Shown: one piece after another, positions 6,959 through 7,530 of the stretch | How positions within the stretch are numbered: position 1 is the stretch's first letter | Layout of the letters: every line of letters begins with the position of its first letter | Assembly (NCBI GenBank): GCA_038323965.1 | Contig: JBBQHM010000110.1 | Span: 1 to 7,530, forward strand | Length of the DNA: 7,530 bases | Direction of reading: 5' to 3' | From: JBBQHM01 sp038323965 | GTDB lineage: Bacteria > Verrucomicrobiota > Verrucomicrobiia > Chthoniobacterales > UBA10450 | Notes under the pieces: model-generated | Told to the model about the DNA's origin: nothing | What the model saw: only the letters and a program-made list of their open reading frames with translations | Databases searched by the model: none | Position numbers and translations under genes: made by a program

Positions 6959-7380
6959 TGGACGCCCTCTCTGACGTGCGGGCGATTTATGCGAAACTCG
7001 CCGCGCGTCCCATCCGGCGGAACTGCACCGGGATTGCAGAATGCTGCCAGTTCAAGCTGACGGGGCTGACGCCGTATCTAACAAAGGGAGAAGCGCTCGT
7101 CGCCGCAAAAGCATGGCGCGCAACCGGACGAAAGAAGTTGCCGCACAAGGACGATGGGAGCTGTCCGATGCTCGATCCGACGACGCTGCGTTGTCTTATC
7201 TACAACGACCGTCCGTTCGGTTGCCGTACCCATTTTTGTGCGGCGGCCGGTGGCGCTTGGGCGAGAAACGAAGTCGTTGATTTGATTCGCGAACTCGAAA
7301 CAATCGACGCGCGGCTGGGAGGCGACGGCGCTCGAAAAATCGACGTCGCCGTATCTGCCGCACTAGCGGAGCGACTCTAA
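6955..7380 (+). CDS. YkgJ family cysteine-cluster protein
   Basis: This is a small cytoplasmic protein of the YkgJ family, predicted to bind a metal ion (zinc or an Fe-S cluster) through conserved cysteines; its biochemical role is not established. From ATG 6955 (141 residues) the cysteines are C24, C30, C31, C70, C80, C90 and C95. They form C-x5-CC, then CPMLD followed by C80, and the family signature IYNDRPFGCRTHFC at 82-95. The C-terminal part is helical with no further cysteines. The frame is open upstream to 6925, but ATG 6955 gives the ATGA overlap with the flavoprotein stop and removes an uncharacteristic Arg-rich extension; ATG 6958 is an alternative. Coupling to a flavoprotein suggests the two act together, perhaps in electron transfer or metal handling. 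That is inference. Confidence 0.87.
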   Translation: MMDALSDVRAIYAKLAARPIRRNCTGIAECCQFKLTGLTPYLTKGEALVAAKAWRATGRKKLPHKDDGSCPMLDPTTLRCLIYNDRPFGCRTHFCAAAGGAWARNEVVDLIRELETIDARLGGDGARKIDVAVSAALAERL

Positions 7381-7387
7381 AAACTCC

Positions 7388-7434
7388 GGGGAGCGCAGGC
7401 GGCCCGCGTGCTCGATTCGGCGGCTCGCCGAATC
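7388..7434. repeat. Two-hairpin repeat unit, copy 1
   Basis: The unit opens with GGGG (7388-7391). Stem A pairs AGC (7392-7394) with GCT (7410-7412), has a 2-base bulge, and then pairs AGGCG (7397-7401) with CGCGT (7405-7409) with one mismatch around a 3-base loop. One base later comes stem B, GATTCGGCG-GCT-CGCCGAATC (7414-7434), a perfect 9-bp stem with a 3-base loop. It starts seven bases after the stop of the cysteine-cluster gene and may also help end that transcript, although no U-run follows. Confidence 0.7.
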
Positions 7435-7442
7435 CCTAGTTT

Positions 7443-7485
7443 GGGGAGCGAACGCGCCCTCGCGTGCTGGCAAGGATCCCTTGCC
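7443..7485. repeat. Two-hairpin repeat unit, copy 2
   Basis: This copy starts 55 bases after copy 1 with the same GGGGAGCG (7443-7450). Stem A pairs AGC (7447-7449) with GCT (7466-7468), has a 2-base bulge, and then pairs ACGCG (7452-7456) perfectly with CGCGT (7461-7465) around CCCT. Stem B follows directly: GGCAAGG-ATC-CCTTGCC (7469-7485), a perfect 7-bp stem with a 3-base loop. Its sequence is unrelated to stem B of copy 1. The remaining bases to 7530 contain nothing I recognise. Confidence 0.7.
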
Positions 7486-7530
7486 GTCGCGAACTCACCC
7501 AACTTCTCAGGCCGCCCACTCCACGCAGAG

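Noticed and set aside
7381..7530. CRISPR array or tRNA at the right end
   Set aside because: There are only two imperfect repeat units, with hairpins rather than unique spacers, and no cloverleaf or acceptor-stem pattern.

Overview
The window reads as a dense, moderately GC-rich stretch of bacterial chromosome with no phage, transposase, CRISPR or RNA gene visible. Eight protein genes fill nearly all of it. The combination of an S46 dipeptidyl-peptidase, two unrelated sulfotransferases, weak Shine-Dalgarno signals and hairpin-rich intergenic repeats suggests a Gram-negative, probably a free-living soil or water bacterium. Verrucomicrobiota is my best guess and Acidobacteriota is possible, but no marker gene here settles the lineage.

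Left part (1-1440): the 3' part of a class I SAM-dependent methyltransferase on + runs to within one base of the end of a convergent PAPS-dependent sulfotransferase on -. An 83-85 bp divergent gap holding a perfect 14-bp palindrome follows. Middle (1441-4849): a complete exported S46 serine peptidase, with Gly at the position that separates DPP7 from DPP11, converges on a two-gene minus-strand operon. That operon is a DoxX-like membrane protein followed, through an ATGA overlap, by an exported dienelactone-hydrolase-family enzyme. A short hairpin lies between the convergent stops and may terminate both transcripts.

Right part (4958-7380): a three-gene plus-strand cluster contains a second sulfotransferase of the Sulfotransfer_2 type, a BaiN/HI0933-type flavoprotein, and a YkgJ-type cysteine-cluster protein joined to the flavoprotein by another ATGA overlap. 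The first gene has no Shine-Dalgarno sequence and a TAATAT box six bases before its ATG, so its transcript may be leaderless.

The last 150 bases contain the most unusual structure: two tandem, diverged copies of a repeat unit, each made of two consecutive hairpins. The first hairpin keeps nearly the same sequence in both copies. The second has a completely different stem sequence in each copy but is perfectly base-paired in both, which suggests selection on structure. Functionally, the methyltransferase and sulfotransferases suggest modification of glycans or small molecules, the peptidase suggests use of extracellular peptides, and the flavoprotein/cysteine-cluster pair suggests a small redox or metal-binding module. 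No complete new defence or mobile system is evident.
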